Source: a virus. From it: DNA of 22,749 nucleotides. The translations under genes were made by a program, and so were the position numbers. The notes under the pieces were generated by a model. It was given only the letters and a program-made list of their open reading frames with translations. It did no database searches and had not been told where the DNA came from. Location of the stretch: IMG/VR virus record IMGVR_UViG_3300035681_000133, positions 1 through 22,749 of that record. The stretch is one strand, 5' to 3'. Numbering within the stretch: the first letter of the stretch is position 1; each line of letters begins with the position of its first letter. This document shows, piece by piece, positions 21,633 through 22,749 of the stretch.

Positions 21633-22262
21633 TTAAATTAATTGATCTAAATTTTTATTGTCCTTAATTGCTTGTAAAATAAACAATTTCCAAATCTTAT
21701 TCTTTGTCTTGGCGCCAACTGTAGACTCTTCAACGTACCTAGTTGTCAATCGCAATTCCTTACGAACGTCGCTTTCTATTTCTTGCACGTTAAACTCCCA
21801 AGGCTTTAAAATTCCTTTTTCTTGGAACTTGTTAAACCAGTATATACCCCAGTCGGCAAGGTGCTTGCAATTTCCCGTTTCTTTGGCTTCCTGGTAATTG
21901 TCTCGAAATGTTTGCTTTCCAACCTCAATCCAGTACGCAATCTCTTCGTTTGTTGGCTCCCTATCTTTGTTGTTTAAAGCTTGCACCTCTTGGACAATTT
22001 GGCTTTGATGATGGGCGTAATATTGATTAATCCAAACGCTTACAGTCTTTTCGTTAACGTGGTAAAAATCGCCGTACTGTCCACGCATTCCAGCGTGTAA
22101 AATGTAGTTTACTCGGTCCTCTGTCATCCAGCCATAAGAGCCAAATAATTTGCTAAGGCATCCAAGTAATTCGTTTGCCTCTTCTTTTTTGTATTCCTTA
22201 AATTGTTTAAGGCCACAAACAAACTCCATTTTTCGGAGGTGCGTTAAAATTATCTCATCCAT
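21633..22262 (-). CDS. Unknown 209-aa protein of the replication block
   Basis: No family recognised. The 209-aa product is helical and charged, with many aromatic residues (GSYGWMTEDRVNYILHAGM, HVNEKTVSVWINQYYAHH, LADWGIYWFNKF) and a C-terminal Lys-rich helix (KNKIWKLFILQAIKDNKN). It has no ATPase motif, membrane segment or signal peptide. Its ATG overlaps the stop of the upstream replication-type gene by eight bases, so the two are probably translated together. A helicase-loader, primase-accessory or replication partner role would fit its position, but no motif proves it. Confidence 0.68.
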   Translation of the reverse strand: MDEIILTHLRKMEFVCGLKQFKEYKKEEANELLGCLSKLFGSYGWMTEDRVNYILHAGMRGQYGDFYHVNEKTVSVWINQYYAHHQSQIVQEVQALNNKDREPTNEEIAYWIEVGKQTFRDNYQEAKETGNCKHLADWGIYWFNKFQEKGILKPWEFNVQEIESDVRKELRLTTRYVEESTVGAKTKNKIWKLFILQAIKDNKNLDQLI

Positions 22263-22749
22263 TTTTTAAAAGTTTTTGTTTTTGTAAATCCTCATAAATT
22301 TCGTCAAAGACGTTGTATGTTTTTGACTTTTCCGCTGGCTTGTAACTGGTTTTTAAATTATTGCCAAGGTAAAGATTAAAACTATTTTCGGCCTTGGCGA
22401 TGGTCATGCTTTCGCCTTCTTTTAAAGTTGCCCATTTTTTAAATAAACCTTCAATTGTTTCCGAGTCTGTCGAATGTACCTCGGCCATTCTGTCAAAGTA
22501 AGGCCGCTTTAAAGGCTTTTCTTTTTTAAAATCAATAAATACATCGTCCAAAGAAAAAAGCGCGTTAGCGCCTATTTGTTTAGTTACATTTCCATTTACA
22601 TTAACATTATCATTTACATTAACATTACCATTACCATTTACATTACCACCAAACGAAATCAAACGCTCGTTAACGCTCGTTAAAGTTCGTTGCCTTGATT
22701 CAACGGATTTCTTTGCCGCATCCTTTCGTTGTTCTTGCTTATTTTCCCA
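22255..22749 (-). CDS. Replication-initiation-like protein, 5' end outside window
   Basis: The frame is open to the window edge, so at least 164 C-terminal residues of a longer protein are seen. They begin WENKQEQRKDAAKKSVESRQ, a basic helix, then an Asn-rich linker (about 23 residues, every other one Asn), then a helical domain with FKKEKPLKRPYFDRMAEVHS and FKKWATLKEGESMTIAKAEN, ending QKQKLLKNG. A charged segment, an Asn/Val-rich linker and a C-terminal helical part recall Lin1244/Lin1753-like and DnaD-like phage replication proteins of Bacteroidota. A TTG at 22662 is not a credible start since the frame continues upstream. The coding sequence contains iteron-like repeats. Confidence 0.6.
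   Translation of the reverse strand, partial: WENKQEQRKDAAKKSVESRQRTLTSVNERLISFGGNVNGNGNVNVNDNVNVNGNVTKQIGANALFSLDDVFIDFKKEKPLKRPYFDRMAEVHSTDSETIEGLFKKWATLKEGESMTIAKAENSFNLYLGNNLKTSYKPAEKSKTYNVFDEIYEDLQKQKLLKNG
22587..22646 (-). repeat. Ten hexamer repeats encoding an Asn-rich linker
   Basis: Ten tandem six-base units of the form CATTNN (plus strand) run without a break. Read on the minus strand they put AAT (Asn) at every second codon, alternating with Gly, Val or Asp. The length is a multiple of three, so unit gain or loss changes linker length but not frame. It is about one quarter GC, an A/T-rich stretch next to the 10-bp repeats. Confidence 0.8.
22662..22691 (-). repeat. Three tandem 10-bp repeats (possible iterons)
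   Basis: Plus-strand units AACGCTCGTT, AACGCTCGTT and AAAGTTCGTT follow each other directly. Ten bases is one helical turn and not a multiple of three, so the repeat does not follow the reading frame and is not explained by a protein repeat. Set inside a replication-type gene beside an A/T-rich tract, it may be part of an origin, as in the lambda O gene. Confidence 0.5.

Noticed and set aside
22587-22691. CRISPR array
   Set aside because: The repeats are 6 and 10 bases with no spacers and lie inside a coding frame.

Overview
The window is a contiguous stretch of a tailed double-stranded DNA phage (or prophage) genome, with every gene I can support on the minus strand, so transcription runs from high to low coordinates. 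The layout is that of a siphovirus with an HK97-fold capsid: large terminase, HK97-type portal, MuF protein, HK97-type prohead protease, capsid protein with an N-terminal scaffolding segment, tail-tube proteins, tape measure, and no sheath gene. The host is most likely a member of Bacteroidota (Flavobacterium- or Sphingobacterium-like). The reasons are an exact TAnnTTTG / TTG promoter, A-rich start regions with no consistent Shine-Dalgarno, modest GC, and a tail hub and S74 fibre of a style I associate with phages of that phylum. No integrase, lysis gene, tRNA, CRISPR array or insertion sequence is visible, so lifestyle cannot be decided.

Region by region in transcription order. 22749-20353 holds the end of the early/replication block: a partial Asn-rich replication-type protein open to the window edge (with 10-bp iteron-like repeats inside it), an unrecognised 209-aa protein, a 90-aa protein with an SSB-like acidic tail, a 49-aa two-helix membrane protein, a RusA-like resolvase, then a short XRE regulator with its own promoter and an 82-aa unknown. 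A terminator at 20298-20329 closes this block. 20282-19722 is a SAM methyltransferase with terminators on both sides. 19690-9512 is the packaging, head and connector module: small and large terminase, portal, MuF, a GT25 glycosyltransferase, protease, major capsid protein, terminator, a GT4-type glycosyltransferase, connector, head-tail adaptor, gp10-like protein, tail terminator and two paralogous tail-tube proteins. 9492-73 is the tail module: G/GT-type tail-assembly chaperones joined by a probable -1 frameshift, tape measure, a large hub protein carrying an inserted seven-bladed propeller, a long fibre ending in a self-cleaving S74 chaperone, and two small unknown genes before a terminator at 39-63.

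The genes form a standard virion assembly line. TerS/TerL package through the portal; MuF, protease and capsid protein build the head; connector, adaptor, gp10-like and terminator proteins join it to a tube whose length is set by the tape measure with help from the G/GT chaperones; hub and fibre bind the host. Three enzymes not needed for assembly (methyltransferase, GT25 and GT4) sit among the head genes and are associated with terminator-like hairpins, which suggests accessory cargo acting on glycans, possibly virion glycans. The most notable observations are the A10 frameshift site with a hairpin downstream, the propeller inserted in the hub, the tandem tube genes, the hidden 49-aa membrane gene and the out-of-frame 10-bp repeats in the replication gene.
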